40,488 bases of DNA from Pedobacter sp. ASV17 (GCF_016429065.1 NZ_JAELTX010000044.1:1-40488); one strand, 5' to 3'. Shown: positions 17,101 to 24,935, counted from the stretch's first letter. Notes: a model not told the origin generated them from the sequence alone. Made by a program: numbers and translations.

Positions 17101-18018
17101 ATGAAAAGAACGCTACTATTAGCATTGATGCTATGCTTCGCCATTAATTTGTTTGCCCAAAAACAAGAAAAGGTAGATGCCAAACTGAATAAGATGATTG
17201 GCGAGTTAGTGAAAGATTTTAATGGTGAGGTAGGCGTTTATGTGAAATCGTTAAAAACAGGTAAAATAGCCGCTTACCATGCCGATACTGTTTTTCCAAC
17301 GGCCAGTATGATTAAGGTGCCTATCACTTGTGGTATTTTCGATAAAATAGAAAAAGGTGAACTGGCTTATAATACCCAGTTGATTTATAAAGATAGCCTT
17401 TTGTATGCGGGCGAGGATATTTTAGGTTCCTTTAAAAGTGGCGAAAAGATATGGTTGGCCAAGGTGCTGATGCTCATGATTACCACTAGCGACAATACAG
17501 CGAGCTTGTGGTGCCAAAGTTTGGCAGGAACAGGAACAGCCATTAATGCATTGATGGCAAAATACGGTTTGGAGCAAACCCGCGTAAATTCAAGAACACC
17601 CGATAGACAGGCTAACCAACGTCAATATGGATGGGGGCAAACCACACCCAAGGAAATGGCTACTTTATTGACTTTGATAAGAGAAGGTAAGATGATTAGC
17701 GAAGCAGCTTCGGAACGAATTTACAGAAACCTTATTCGGATTTATTACGACAAAGAAGCGTTGTCAGAAATTCCACCTTATGTGCAGGTGGCTTCAAAAT
17801 CAGGAGCGGTTAATGCTTCGCGTTCAGAAGTGGTGATGGTGAATGCACCACATGGAGATTATGTTTTCTGTATCATCACCAAGAACCAAAAAGACACTTC
17901 TTGGAAGTATGACAATGAGGCCGAGGTGCTGATACGGAAAACAAGTAAAATGTTATGGAATTATTTTGAGCCCAAAAGCAAGTGGGAACCTGCTAAGGGC
18001 ATTGAGAAATATCACTAA
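17101..18018 (+). CDS. class-A-beta-lactamase-fold serine hydrolase lacking Glu166 equivalent
   Basis: A 305-residue exported protein (signal peptide to about A19) with the serine beta-lactamase/transpeptidase fold. Motifs are S69-M-I-K72 (SxxK), S130-D131-N132 (SDN) and K233-S234-G235 (KTG box as KSG). The omega-loop region (about 160-184, 'RTPDRQANQRQYGWGQTTP') contains no glutamate, so the deacylation base of class A enzymes is missing. It is more likely a penicillin-binding or peptidase-like hydrolase than a true resistance enzyme. The ATG at 17101 puts the signal peptide at the very start; upstream TTG codons lie in the preceding terminator. It converges with the DUF5362 gene, the coding ends overlapping by 4 nt. 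Confidence 0.88.
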   Translation: MKRTLLLALMLCFAINLFAQKQEKVDAKLNKMIGELVKDFNGEVGVYVKSLKTGKIAAYHADTVFPTASMIKVPITCGIFDKIEKGELAYNTQLIYKDSLLYAGEDILGSFKSGEKIWLAKVLMLMITTSDNTASLWCQSLAGTGTAINALMAKYGLEQTRVNSRTPDRQANQRQYGWGQTTPKEMATLLTLIREGKMISEAASERIYRNLIRIYYDKEALSEIPPYVQVASKSGAVNASRSEVVMVNAPHGDYVFCIITKNQKDTSWKYDNEAEVLIRKTSKMLWNYFEPKSKWEPAKGIEKYH

Positions 18019-18494
18019 CGGCCAGCCATACCACCTACTATTGCAAATAGGAAGATAAGTAGATAAAGGGCAATCACGATAATCATCATGATACCATAAA
18101 ACTTAAAAAATGATTTAAGTTTACGGATACCTGTCTCTAAACTAAGCTGGTCAGCATATAAAACACCTTGTTTAGCCTTTACTGAATAGCTAAAAAGCAT
18201 TAAGCTAGGGTAAAGAAATAACAGGGCGTAAAGTAACAGGATAAAGGTAAGTACGCCACCTCCCAGGGCACTGTACATTTCCATGCCAGGCATTTGTGAA
18301 ATGGTGCCAAACATAGCTCCCATAGAAAGGGCTACCAAAACCATTAGTCCAGAAAATATAAAACCTACAATGCCTAAAAATTTGGTCCAGCCAGCCATGT
18401 CGTATAAATAGCTACGCATGTTCTCTGTTACAATCAGTTGAGGCGGATTGTTTTGTTCTTCAAAAGTCGTTGTTTGTTCGATGTTATTGTCCAT
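18015..18494 (-). CDS. DUF5362-like four-helix membrane protein
   Basis: A 159-residue protein. A polar N-terminus (about 1-33, Glu/Asn-rich) precedes 'LIVTENMRSYLYDMAGWTKFLGIVGFI', a Gly/Met-rich hairpin of two helices (about 38-95), a third helix ('LLYALLFLYPSLMLFSYSV') and a C-terminal helix (about 133-156). The order and the 'GWTKFLGIVGFIFSG' segment fit DUF5362, a family of unknown function in Bacteroidota. The last codons overlap the convergent serine hydrolase gene by 4 nt. Confidence 0.75.
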   Translation of the reverse strand: MDNNIEQTTTFEEQNNPPQLIVTENMRSYLYDMAGWTKFLGIVGFIFSGLMVLVALSMGAMFGTISQMPGMEMYSALGGGVLTFILLLYALLFLYPSLMLFSYSVKAKQGVLYADQLSLETGIRKLKSFFKFYGIMMIIVIALYLLIFLFAIVGGMAGR

Positions 18495-18628
18495 AATTCT
18501 TGTTTGATTGCACTAAGCTAATAAATAAACAACAAAGTTTTAGTCTATGCCTGATGTATTTGCAAAGAAAATAAATTCATTTTAGGGTTAACTAAAGTGG
18601 TAATCTCTAAAATCGCAAATCTATTTAC

Positions 18629-18636
18629 TATCTTTG
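18629..18636 (+). promoter_or_regulatory. candidate -7 box of ychF
   Basis: TATCTTTG matches TAnnTTTG exactly and would give a leader of about 70 nt. Two copies of an AATCGTAAAT-type repeat (about 18680-18710) lie between it and the ATG. Confidence 0.35.
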
Positions 18637-18711
18637 CGGCTTGAAAAACTTGACGGATAAGCTTTTGCTCGATTCGTTTAAAATCGTAAATCTAAAAATC
18701 GTAAATATAAA

Positions 18712-19806
18712 ATGGCATTACAATGTGGTATAGTAGGCTTACCTAACGTAGGAAAATCTACTTTATTTAACTGTTTATCTAACGCTAAGGCGCAATCTGC
18801 TAACTTTCCTTTCTGTACTATTGAGCCAAATGTTGGTGTAATTACAGTGCCTGATGAGCGTTTGAATAAACTAACTGAATTGGTAAAGCCTCAGCGCGTG
18901 GTTCCAAATACTATTGAGATTGTAGATATCGCAGGTTTGGTAAAAGGTGCTTCGAAAGGAGAGGGACTAGGAAACCAATTTTTAGGTAACATTAGAGCAA
19001 CTAATGCTATTATTCACGTATTGCGTTGTTTTGACGACGGTAATATCATTCACGTAGATGGTTCTGTTGACCCTATCCGTGATAAGGAAATTATTGATAC
19101 TGAATTGCAATTGAAAGATTTGGATACCGTGACCAAACGTATTCAAAAGATAGAAAAACAAGCGAAGAGCGATAAAGACGCTAAAAGGGAATTTGACCTT
19201 TTATCGGTGATTAAAAGCCACTTGGAAACAGGTCAATCCGCTCGTTCGGCCGCTTTAAGTGTTGAAGAGTTTGAAGAGATTGCTGGTTTGGGTTTGTTGA
19301 CGCAAAAGCCTGTAATGTACGTTTGTAATGTAGATGAGGGTTCGGTAGTAAGCGGTAACAAATATGTGGATTTGGTAAAACAAGCAGTAGCTGGTGAAAA
19401 TGCTGAAGTATTAGTGATTTCAGCTAAAATCGAATCGGAAATTGCAGAATTGGAAAGCTACGAAGAGCGTCAAATGTTCTTGCAAGATTTAGGTTTGGAT
19501 GAATCTGGTGTACATAAATTGATTAGAGCGGCTTATAGCCTGTTAGATTTATACACTTATTTCACTGCTGGTGTACAAGAGGTAAGAGCTTGGACCATTA
19601 CCAAAGGCTTTACAGCGCCACAAGCAGCTGGTGTGATCCATACTGACTTTGAAAAAGGTTTTATCCGTGCGGAAGTAATTAAATACAATGATTTTGTAAC
19701 CTTAGGCTCTGAAAATGCGTGTAAAGAAGCAGGTAAATTAGGAGTGGAGGGTAAATCTTATGTAGTGGAAGATGGTGACATCATGCACTTTAGATTTAAC
19801 GTATAA
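18712..19806 (+). CDS. ychF: redox-regulated ATPase YchF (Obg-family)
   Basis: A 364-residue, universally conserved P-loop NTPase. G1 is GLPNVGKST (9-17), switch/G3 is DIAGLVKGASKGEGLGNQFL, and the G4 position shows the ATP-preferring 'VCNVDE' instead of NKxD. A coiled coil at about 130-165 ('RIQKIEKQAKSDKDAKREFDLL') and a C-terminal TGS domain ('TAPQAAGVIHTDFEKGFIRAEV...VEDGDIMHFRFNV') complete the family architecture. It binds ribosomes and affects stress responses. A palindromic terminator-like repeat follows the gene. Confidence 0.97.
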   Translation: MALQCGIVGLPNVGKSTLFNCLSNAKAQSANFPFCTIEPNVGVITVPDERLNKLTELVKPQRVVPNTIEIVDIAGLVKGASKGEGLGNQFLGNIRATNAIIHVLRCFDDGNIIHVDGSVDPIRDKEIIDTELQLKDLDTVTKRIQKIEKQAKSDKDAKREFDLLSVIKSHLETGQSARSAALSVEEFEEIAGLGLLTQKPVMYVCNVDEGSVVSGNKYVDLVKQAVAGENAEVLVISAKIESEIAELESYEERQMFLQDLGLDESGVHKLIRAAYSLLDLYTYFTAGVQEVRAWTITKGFTAPQAAGVIHTDFEKGFIRAEVIKYNDFVTLGSENACKEAGKLGVEGKSYVVEDGDIMHFRFNV

Positions 19807-19855
19807 AAATATCGGAAATATACCTTACGGCTAGTATCGGGGTGGTATTTTCTTC

Positions 19856-19891
19856 AAACCTCGTAGGTTTCTAAAACCTACGAGGTTTTTT
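19856..19891. terminator. palindromic repeat acting as terminator after ychF
   Basis: A 14-bp stem (CCTCGTAGGTTT pairing with AAACCTACGAGG plus flanks) with a short loop and a T-run. The 33 nt at 19856-19888 recur exactly at 22025-22057, so it is also a member of an interspersed repeat family. Confidence 0.75.
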
Positions 19892-19998
19892 GTTATTTGG
19901 CATGGACGCCAAACCTTGCGATAATGCTTAGGCGGGCGTCCTCGCCGTCCGTATAATTTTCTTCGAATGAACTTTTAGTCCCGTAAATGTGGATTTGT

Positions 19999-20562
19999 TT
20001 AAACCTTTAATGAGCCTCTAAACCCGCGGGCAGCATAATAGGATTCAGCACCGTTATGGTAAATGAATACTCGTTTAAAACGCCAATCGCCAAAAATAGA
20101 GCCTCCTAATTTTCTTACTTCTGGGGGTGTGGCCAACCAGCTAGAGGTTTTGGCATCAAAGTTCCCCAATTGTTGTAACTGTTGGTATTCTTCTTCGGTC
20201 AATATTTCAATGCCCATTTCGGCAGCCATACCAATGGCACTGTGTTTTGGTTTGTGTTCCTTTCTCGATTCTAAAGCTTCTGGGTCATAGCAAATGCTTC
20301 GGCGTCCTTTTGGTGTTTCGGCTGAGCAATCGAAGAAAGTGTATTCATCTTTAGCTTCATTATAACCTATCACATCAGGTTCGCCACCAGTAACTTCCAT
20401 TTCATCTAAGGACCATAGTTTTTCTGGTTTGGCGGCTAGTTTCTGTTGTATTTTGTCCCAAGATAGGCCTTTGTGGCGGTCCATGTTTTTTGCAAAGCGA
20501 TTTTTTAAAATGCCAAGTAATTCTTCGCTTCTCTCTTGAGGTAATTTTAATTTATTGCTCAT
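19999..20562 (-). CDS. DUF4256 family protein
   Basis: A 187-residue soluble protein. 'LLGILKNRFAKNMDRHKGLSWDKIQQKL' and 'WSLDEMEVTGGEPDVIGYNEAKDEYTFFDCSAETPKGRRSICYD' are the conserved N-terminal block of DUF4256. 'GIEILTEEEYQQLQQLGNFDAKTSSWLATP', 'ALGGSIFGDWRF'-type and 'YYAARGFRGSLKV' blocks follow. Function is unknown. It is the last gene of a leftward ArsR - SRPBCC - DoxX - DUF4256 unit; the gap to DoxX is 10 nt. Confidence 0.9.
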   Translation of the reverse strand: MSNKLKLPQERSEELLGILKNRFAKNMDRHKGLSWDKIQQKLAAKPEKLWSLDEMEVTGGEPDVIGYNEAKDEYTFFDCSAETPKGRRSICYDPEALESRKEHKPKHSAIGMAAEMGIEILTEEEYQQLQQLGNFDAKTSSWLATPPEVRKLGGSIFGDWRFKRVFIYHNGAESYYAARGFRGSLKV

Positions 20563-20572
20563 AACTCAGGTT

Positions 20573-20968
20573 TTAAGGTTTGATTGGTGTGGTTGGATGA
20601 GTCAATTTTCGACTAGCTGGCCTAAAACACCAAGATATAATGGTTAACACTAAAAGTAATAATGATGGGGCAATATCACCAAAAGAATCTTTCAAGATGA
20701 GATGAGAAATGATTGCTCCCGACATGGTGAAAAAGAAACCTGCGTAAGCCCATTCTTTTAACAAAGGGAATTTGGGCGAAAGCACTGCAATGACACCTAG
20801 GATTTTCCATATTCCCAATATCATCAGGAGATATTCGGGATAACCCAAATGCTTCATCATGGTGATTTCCTCGTTTCTCTTTAAAATTTGTACAATGCCA
20901 GTGGATAGCATTCCTAAAGATAGCCAAAGGGTGGCTATCCAGTAAATAATTTTGTTGCGCTTTGACAT
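20573..20968 (-). CDS. DoxX-like four-helix membrane protein
   Basis: From the ATG at 20966-20968 the protein has 131 residues (MSKRNKIIYWIATLWLSLGM...). It has four membrane helices and the DoxX_2-type signatures 'SLGMLSTGIVQILKRNEEITMMKHLGYPEYLLMILGIWKILGVIAVL' and 'EWAYAGFFFTMSGAIISHL'. The frame is open up to 21088, but that would overlap the SRPBCC gene by more than 100 nt and place a non-hydrophobic Cys/Thr-rich leader in front, so the downstream ATG is chosen. DoxX proteins are linked to redox or quinone-related functions and often travel with ArsR/SRPBCC pairs. Confidence 0.88.
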   Translation of the reverse strand: MSKRNKIIYWIATLWLSLGMLSTGIVQILKRNEEITMMKHLGYPEYLLMILGIWKILGVIAVLSPKFPLLKEWAYAGFFFTMSGAIISHLILKDSFGDIAPSLLLLVLTIISWCFRPASRKLTHPTTPIKP

Positions 20969-20975
20969 AAACGTA

Positions 20976-21443
20976 TTATTTGAATTGGTTAAGTACTTTT
21001 TGTAATAAGTTGTGTGCCATGTTGATACCCTGTGCAAAGGGCAATTGTAGCATTTGGTTGCGGTGGCTAACCGATTTGTAAATGACATGCATGGTGAGCT
21101 TGCTAGTGTTTTCGTTGAGGGCTTCGAAGGTTAAAAACTCCAACTGTACTGGAAATGGTGTGTTTTCCATTTCAAATGTCCTGATGATTTGTTGGTTAGG
21201 TTTAAACTCGTGAACTACGCCATTGGCACTAAATAACAGGTTGCCTTGCGGGTCTCTTTTCTCAAATTGATAGCTGCCATGGGCTTTGTTTTCTAGCTTG
21301 ATGACTTTGTTGCCCATCCATTGTTCTACCAAATCGGGCTCTTCATAGGCTTTAAAAAGCAAGGCTAGGGGAAGGTCAAATTCGCGGGTAATGGTGATTT
21401 CTTGTTTGCCGTCTTCGGCGTGTATTTTGGTTTTTAGTTCCAT
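20976..21443 (-). CDS. SRPBCC/AHSA1-domain protein
   Basis: A 155-residue single-domain SRPBCC protein: 'ITITREFDLPLALLFKAYEEPDLVEQWMGNK' (entry strand and helix), 'GSYQFEKRDPQGNLLFSANGVVHEFKPNQQIIRTFEMEN', and a C-terminal helix 'QLPFAQGINMAHNLLQKVLNQF'. It starts 3 nt after the arsR-type regulator stop, an arrangement common for ArsR/SRPBCC pairs in which the regulator controls the ligand-binding protein. Ligand unknown. Confidence 0.88.
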   Translation of the reverse strand: MELKTKIHAEDGKQEITITREFDLPLALLFKAYEEPDLVEQWMGNKVIKLENKAHGSYQFEKRDPQGNLLFSANGVVHEFKPNQQIIRTFEMENTPFPVQLEFLTFEALNENTSKLTMHVIYKSVSHRNQMLQLPFAQGINMAHNLLQKVLNQFK

Positions 21444-21446
21444 GGT

Positions 21447-21770
21447 TTATGGTTTTTGTTGATAGGCTTTCATTACCGCTTCTAGTTTGTTAAATCTATC
21501 GTCCCACATTTGTCTGAAGGGTTCGATAAAGTCGGCTATTTCTTTCATTTTCTGAGGGTTTAGCTGGTAGAAAATCTCTCGTCCATTTTGTGCTTTGTTG
21601 AGCAGTTCACATTCAGTCAGGATTTGTAGGTGCTTGGATACGGTGGGTCTGGCGGTATCAAAGTTTGCGGCGATGGTTCCCGCAGTCATGGATTGCGAGG
21701 CGACCAAAATAAGGATTGCTCTTCTGGTAGGGTCGGCAATGGCCTGAAATACATCTCTACGTAAATTCAT
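21447..21770 (-). CDS. ArsR-family winged-helix regulator
   Basis: A 107-residue regulator. '[67 protein letters not shown]' is a complete winged helix. The recognition helix is around 41-53 ('[13 protein letters not shown]'). No cysteine metal-binding ELCVCDL motif is present, so it is of the non-metal SRPBCC-linked subgroup. It heads the four-gene leftward operon. An inverted repeat overlapping its promoter -7 box fits autorepression. Confidence 0.93.
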   Translation of the reverse strand: MNLRRDVFQAIADPTRRAILILVASQSMTAGTIAANFDTARPTVSKHLQILTECELLNKAQNGREIFYQLNPQKMKEIADFIEPFRQMWDDRFNKLEAVMKAYQQKP

Positions 21771-21782
21771 TATGAAGTCATT

Positions 21783-21806
21783 TGACTACAAATATATATG
21801 TAGTTA
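21783..21806. promoter_or_regulatory. candidate ArsR operator
   Basis: TGACTACA (21783-21790) and TGTAGTTA (21799-21806) are inverted half-sites matching at 7 of 8 positions around AATATATA. They overlap the -7 box of the regulator's own promoter. Confidence 0.6.
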
Positions 21807-21820
21807 TTTAGCTACGCAAA
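21789..21820 (-). promoter_or_regulatory. promoter of the ArsR-SRPBCC-DoxX-DUF4256 operon
   Basis: On the minus strand TTTG (plus 21817-21820), an exact 20-nt spacer and TATATTTG (plus 21789-21796) give a perfect Bacteroidota promoter about 20 nt before the regulator's ATG. Confidence 0.75.
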
Positions 21821-21836
21821 TTTATTTGGTTTTTTA

Positions 21837-22160
21837 GTTGGTTGGTTGGTTGGTTGGTTGGCCACGGAGGGAGACTTACGAAGTTTTACAAACTTCGTAA
21901 GTCTGAGCTTGAATTTAGCAGGAAACCTCGCAGGTTTAATTTGTTTTTTATTTACTGCTTTTCAATGGCCAAATTGAGGGCTTCGCCGTTTTAAAACTTC
22001 GTAAGTCTGAGCTTCGATTATAAAAAACCTCGTAGGTTTCTAAAACCTACGAGGTTTGATTTAGCGATGTTGGTTGGGTGAAAAATTGTACAGCATTTGC
22101 CAATTAAACCTGATTGTAGCGGAAATACTTTTTGTTGCGTTTACTTGTCAAACCTATAAG
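21837..22160. repeat. mosaic of short repeats upstream of the ArsR promoter
   Basis: No gene is seen in this gap. It holds a six-fold GTTG tetranucleotide run (21837-21861), the palindrome around GACTTACGAAGTTT/AAACTTCGTAAGTC (21873-21903), and a 21-nt direct repeat AAACTTCGTAAGTCTGAGCTT less one base at 21890-21910 and 21994-22014. It also holds the 33-nt palindrome at 22025-22057 identical to 19856-19888, and degenerate relatives (ACCTCGCAGGTTT at about 21924, ACCTATAAGGTTT at about 22154). Confidence 0.75.
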
Positions 22161-22247
22161 GTTTAGGGGATGAAGTTCACAAAAAGATTGCAGCGCAAAG
22201 CAGGACTATCGCTCAATAATTGCTACTAAAATTGCTTTTCGAAAAAA

Positions 22248-23618
22248 TTAAAGCAGCACGCCGCTTAGGAACAATAATGCAAAAGAGAAATAAATGATAA
22301 GACCCGTTACGTCCACCAGCGTGGCTACAAATGGAGTAGAAGAGGCGGCAGGGTCGGCACCTAGGCGTTTAAGCAAAAGTGGCAACATGGAACCCATGAG
22401 CGTGCCCCATAGCACTACGCCCACAAGGGAACAACCTACCACTAAGCCAATGCGAATATAATGTTCGCTAAATGGCATGATGATGTGCCAGCCTAAGATG
22501 ACGCAAAAGCTTAATAAACATAGGGTTGTGCCAAGGAGGATGCCTGAGATAATTTCGCGGCGCATGACGTTCCACCAGTCTTTAATGGTGACTTCGCCAA
22601 GGGCCATGGCTTGTATAATGAGGGTTGCGGCCTGTGAGCCACTGTTGCCTCCACTGGAAATAATTAAGGGGATGAAAGTAGCCAAAATAACCACTTTGGC
22701 AATTTGACTTTCGAAGTTGGCCATGGCAGTAATGGTGAGCAATTCGCCAAAAAACAACACGATAAGCCATACCACACGTTTTTTATAGAGTTCAAATACC
22801 GATACATCTAGGTAAGGTTCGTCAAGTGCTTGAGTACCCCCCATTTTATGCATGTCTTCGGTATATTCTTCATGAGCAATCCATAAAATATCATCCACCG
22901 TTACAATGCCTAAAAGGATATTTTGGTCGTCTACTACAGGTAAAGCCACCCTGTTGTTCATTTTGAAGACGTTAATGGCTTCTTCTTGTGGGTCGTTTAC
23001 GTTTAACGAAATCAGGCGGTTGTCGGTTAGTTCTCCAATCTTCGCTTCTGGGTCGGATAGGAGTATTTCGCGGATACGAATATCGTCCAACAGCACGCCA
23101 TCTTTATCAATTACGTACACCACATCAATGGTTTCGGAGTTTTTACCGTACCTACGGATGTGTGATAGTACCCTGCTTACGGTCCAGTCGGTTTTTACCG
23201 CAATAAAATCTGGGGTCATCAAACGGCCCACACTATCTTCTTCGTAACCTAAAAGATTGAGTGCTTCTTTACGGTCGTTATCTGGTAAGAGCACCAATAG
23301 CTTTTTTACAGCTTCGCCCTGCAATTCTCCAAAAAGTGCCGTTCTGTCATCGGGCGGTAGTTGCCTAATGATTTCGGTAAGCTTATTAGCCTGTAGTTTT
23401 TTAATGATACGCTCTTGGGTAGGAAAATCGAGGATACGAAAAACGTTTACTGCACGTTTGATGGATAAGGTCTCGATAAATTTAACTGCATACTGAGGAA
23501 GTTCATCAATCAGCTCTTCCACATCAGAGATGTTGAGCTCATTGAGGTAGGCTTTTAGTTGCCTATCATTTTCGTTTTCCAACAAATTTAATACTTCGTC
23601 TACTTGCAGTTCTTCCAT
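22248..23618 (-). CDS. mgtE: magnesium transporter MgtE
   Basis: A 456-residue MgtE-type Mg2+ channel. The N-terminal helical domain (about 1-125) contains 'DDRTALFGELQGEAVKKLLVLLPDNDRKEALNLLGYEEDSVGRLMTPDFI'. Tandem CBS domains span about 130-255 ('VVYVIDKDGVLLDDIRIREILL', 'ALPVVDDQNILLGIVTVDDILW'). Five membrane helices follow (about 280-456) with the pore-region 'FIPLIISSGGNSGSQAATLIIQAMALGE'. CBS domains sense intracellular Mg2+ and gate the pore. It is transcribed alone; the ~290-nt upstream gap shows only a small GTACAA...TTGTAC hairpin near 23693-23709, not a recognisable Mg2+ riboswitch. Confidence 0.96.
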   Translation of the reverse strand: MEELQVDEVLNLLENENDRQLKAYLNELNISDVEELIDELPQYAVKFIETLSIKRAVNVFRILDFPTQERIIKKLQANKLTEIIRQLPPDDRTALFGELQGEAVKKLLVLLPDNDRKEALNLLGYEEDSVGRLMTPDFIAVKTDWTVSRVLSHIRRYGKNSETIDVVYVIDKDGVLLDDIRIREILLSDPEAKIGELTDNRLISLNVNDPQEEAINVFKMNNRVALPVVDDQNILLGIVTVDDILWIAHEEYTEDMHKMGGTQALDEPYLDVSVFELYKKRVVWLIVLFFGELLTITAMANFESQIAKVVILATFIPLIISSGGNSGSQAATLIIQAMALGEVTIKDWWNVMRREIISGILLGTTLCLLSFCVILGWHIIMPFSEHYIRIGLVVGCSLVGVVLWGTLMGSMLPLLLKRLGADPAASSTPFVATLVDVTGLIIYFSFALLFLSGVLL

Positions 23619-23894
23619 AAGCGTTGGATTTTTGGGGTTGTACTTTATGGGCGTGTAAAGGTGCGTTTTTTATTTTGAAAATTGGGTTAGCACGTACAAG
23701 TTTTTGTACGGTTTTATCCTATTTTTTCTAATAGTACTATTCAATAAAGGGTATTTAGGGGATTTTGTTTGGTGGGTTTTAATTATAGTTGTTAAATGGT
23801 TGAGCGTTTTAGGTATTTGTTTTTTTGGATGATGGGCTAAGTTGGTCTTTAGGTAACATTGACAAATAAAATTTCCATTCCTTAGGCTTATAAT

Positions 23895-23902
23895 TATATT
23901 TG
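23895..23902 (+). promoter_or_regulatory. candidate -7 box of tRNA-Arg
   Basis: TATATTTG, an exact TAnnTTTG, lies 8 nt before the mature tRNA 5' end; no -33 element is seen at 19-21 nt. Confidence 0.45.
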
Positions 23903-23910
23903 CACTCTTT

Positions 23911-23982
23911 GTTTCCGTAGTTCAATGGATAGAATGTCAGATTCCGGTTCTGATGATGGGGGTTCGAATCCCTTCGGGAACA
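23911..23982 (+). tRNA. tRNA-Arg (CCG)
   Basis: The acceptor GTTTCCG pairs with CGGGAAC (one G-U), and the discriminator is A. The anticodon stem TCAGA/TCTGA encloses the loop TTCCGGT with anticodon CCG. The T-loop is TTCGAAT. CCA is not encoded. It is the left neighbour of the defence island. Confidence 0.95.
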
Positions 23983-23993
23983 CAAAAAACACC

Positions 23994-24027
23994 AAACCGC
24001 CTTTAATGCAAATAAAGGTGGTTTTTC
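23994..24027 (+). terminator. terminator after tRNA-Arg
   Basis: ACCGCCTTTA and TAAAGGTGGT form a 10-bp stem (one G-U) with a 7-nt loop and a T-run. Confidence 0.8.
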
Positions 24028-24215
24028 ATTTTATAGCAATTTTCAATTGTACCATAGAATGCGATAAGAGCGGTTTTGGTGTTCGATGTCCTTAAGGATA
24101 CCTTACGAGACAAACATAAACCTCAAATATCAAAAAAAAATATTTGCAAGGCATTGAAAATCAATGTAAAAAAAAATAATAATGATTCATTTTGTGGTGT
24201 TCGATGAGACAATTA

Positions 24216-24368
24216 TTATTTTACATAATGCTCAATAGCCATTTTAGAAATCTTATTCATAAAGCCTAAGATTTTAATAGCCTGTTCAACAGTTACTATT
24301 GTGCCATGCTTCTTGAGTATCTCAACTGTTTCTTCTGGAGTAATGGGTTTGAACTCTTTTATATTAAC
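24216..24368 (-). pseudogene. small conserved-looking ORF without a start codon
   Basis: Minus-strand reading from 24368 gives 50 residues, VNIKEFKPITPEETVEILKK to ...MNKISKMAIEHYVK, then TAA. The sequence has the look of short proteins that accompany mobile or hypervariable loci in Bacteroidota ('FKPITPEE.VEILKKHGT.V...QA..IL.FM.K'), but this family memory is soft. The codon at the expected start is GTT, an in-frame stop lies two codons further upstream, and the first internal ATG would leave only 16 residues. Read as a decayed gene or one using a non-standard start. Confidence 0.4.
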
Positions 24369-24605
24369 CTACTTAATTTGAGTGTATTATTAACATAAAG
24401 ATATCAAAAGGAGTAATAATATATACTTATTAAAAGCCAGCTAAAATCATGAGATTGATTGGAATCTCGATCTTGTTAGATAGCAAAAAGCTTAATATCT
24501 AATAATTCTATGAACAGTACCCTTTAACTGCCCGAAAAATCCCGGGCGGCCCTTGCGGGCAATAAGTACTTTTATACTTGGGTTAAATTTTATGTATCGA
24601 CATAG

Positions 24606-24628
24606 AACGAGAGTGTATCTCGTTTTTT
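24606..24628 (+). terminator. rho-independent terminator upstream of the Argonaute gene
   Basis: AACGAGA and TCTCGTT (7 bp) close the loop GTGTA and run into six T. No coding gene ends nearby on this strand, so it may close a small RNA. Confidence 0.7.
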
Positions 24629-24919
24629 ATTCCTCTCTATTGCATGCTTTAAAATTCTGGTTAATTAATATGTAAGATTAATTATGTCAACAAAATCAAA
24701 GAAAACCCGAAATTTTCAGGCTATTGAATTGCGAATCTTCATAAAAAATATCTCACTAAAGAACCAAAATTGGCAGTGGGGCTATAAAAAGTCAAGTACA
24801 AATGCTTGATTATGGAAAACCGTAAATATACCTGCATGATGAGTACTAGATTTGTTGAATCTAAATGAAAGTAGAGCAATAGTTATTTTTGCAATAAGAG
24901 CTTAGGAGTTGATAGTTTT

Positions 24920-24935
24920 TTGGCAAGTATGCCAA
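24920..24935. promoter_or_regulatory. inverted repeat upstream of the Argonaute promoter
   Basis: TTGGCA-AGTA-TGCCAA is a perfect 6-bp inverted repeat. It ends 29 nt before the -7 box at 24965-24972, at the edge of the -33 region, where a regulator could act. Confidence 0.35.

Noticed and set aside
20969..21088. 40-residue extension of the DoxX protein
   Set aside because: It overlaps the upstream SRPBCC gene almost completely and lacks membrane-protein character.
21837..22160. CRISPR array in the repeat-rich gap
   Set aside because: Repeats are palindromes of different types with irregular spacing and no cas genes are nearby.
23619..23910. Magnesium riboswitch upstream of mgtE
   Set aside because: Only one small hairpin is visible; no M-box-like set of helices or leader terminator could be drawn.
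23960..23982. tRNA-Arg 3' end as an att core for the island
   Set aside because: I found no second copy of the T-arm/acceptor sequence downstream to about 31 kb, and no integrase gene.
24684..24809. 41-codon ORF (MSTKSKKTRNFQAIELRIFI...) upstream of the Argonaute gene
   Set aside because: No family resemblance, no promoter at a suitable distance, and length is compatible with chance in AT-rich DNA.
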